A stretch of 5,260 nucleotides of DNA, taken from the NCBI GenBank assembly GCA_948687865.1, contig CAPQQE010000074.1, forward strand, positions 1 to 5,260, read 5' to 3'. The stretch is from an uncultured Bacilli bacterium (GTDB lineage: Bacteria > Bacillota_I > Bacilli_A > RF39 > UBA660). How positions within the stretch are numbered: the stretch's first letter is position 1; each line of letters starts with the position of its first letter. Below the pieces are notes generated by a model that was not told the DNA's origin, did no database searches, and saw nothing but the letters and a program-made list of their open reading frames with translations. Below are positions 5,154 through 5,260 of the stretch, piece after piece. A program made the position numbers and the translations under genes.

Positions 5154-5260
5154 ATGAAAAAAATATTGCAAAAGATTGGAAAAATTATACAAAAACTTAA
5201 TTTTAGAAAAACTAATATAACGAATATAGAACCTAAAGTAAAAATATTAAATAAAGATAT
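5154..5260 (+). CDS. Unidentified gene, N-terminal fragment (runs off the right edge)
   Basis: The ATG start is preceded by AAAGGA (5140-5145, 8-base gap) and the frame stays open for 35 codons to the window edge. The visible N-terminus is very Lys- and Ile-rich (it begins MKKILQKIGKIIQKLNF) and could form a basic amphipathic helix. It lacks the hydrophobic run expected of a signal peptide. In Clostridia and Bacilli spo0A usually follows spoIVB, but the expected N-terminal receiver pattern (an early acidic pair such as DD or DN) is absent, so I do not assign it. An upstream ATG at 5145 is followed at once by TAA and is not used. Coding is likely given promoter, ribosome site and open frame; function unknown. 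Confidence 0.6.
   Translation, partial: MKKILQKIGKIIQKLNFRKTNITNIEPKVKILNKD

Overview
This is an AT-rich, fully co-directional (+ strand) chromosomal segment from a low-GC Firmicute, most likely an uncultured or gut-type clostridial lineage. Evidence for this: the block nusB-xseA-xseB followed at short distance by a SpoIVB-type serine peptidase, which echoes the clostridial/bacillar order nusB-xseA-xseB-(ispA-dxs-...-recN)-spoIVB; strong Shine-Dalgarno sites (AAAGGAG, AGGTGA); and extreme A+T bias with arginine written only as AGA/AGG. Tryptophan is TGG and no open frame contains TGA, so the standard bacterial code fits.

Layout. Positions 1-299 hold the last 98 codons of an M18-family metallo-aminopeptidase, closed by a hairpin terminator that overlaps its stop codon. 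Positions 347-943 encode an unrecognised protein with two membrane helices. Positions 981-2872 are a tight housekeeping run: nusB (antitermination/rRNA processing factor), xseA overlapping it by 8 bases, and xseB one base after xseA. Together xseA and xseB encode both subunits of exonuclease VII. A small hairpin terminator at 2911-2932 ends this run. Positions 2953-4068 encode a stand-alone Fic-domain protein (probable AMP/NMP transferase) with a non-canonical active-site motif, HPYFDVNGR, and its own terminator. Positions 4169-5068 encode a compact SpoIVB-type PDZ/S55 peptidase, preceded by a candidate forespore-type promoter and followed by a terminator. Positions 5154-5260 contain the start of another, unidentified gene behind a good sigma-A-type promoter.

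How the genes work together. nusB/xseA/xseB look co-transcribed, probably together with the membrane-protein gene upstream. Fic and SpoIVB are each enclosed by terminators and look like separate transcription units. If SpoIVB acts as in Bacillus, it would signal from the forespore to trigger sigma-K processing. That role is inferred from homology, because no other sporulation gene is visible here. The main oddities are the Fic gene in the place where isoprenoid/recN genes usually lie, its Gly-to-Val active-site change, the short SpoIVB, and the very compact intergenic signals. I do not see clear evidence of a new multi-gene system. There is no geneless stretch over 300 bases and no RNA gene, CRISPR array or mobile element that I can support.
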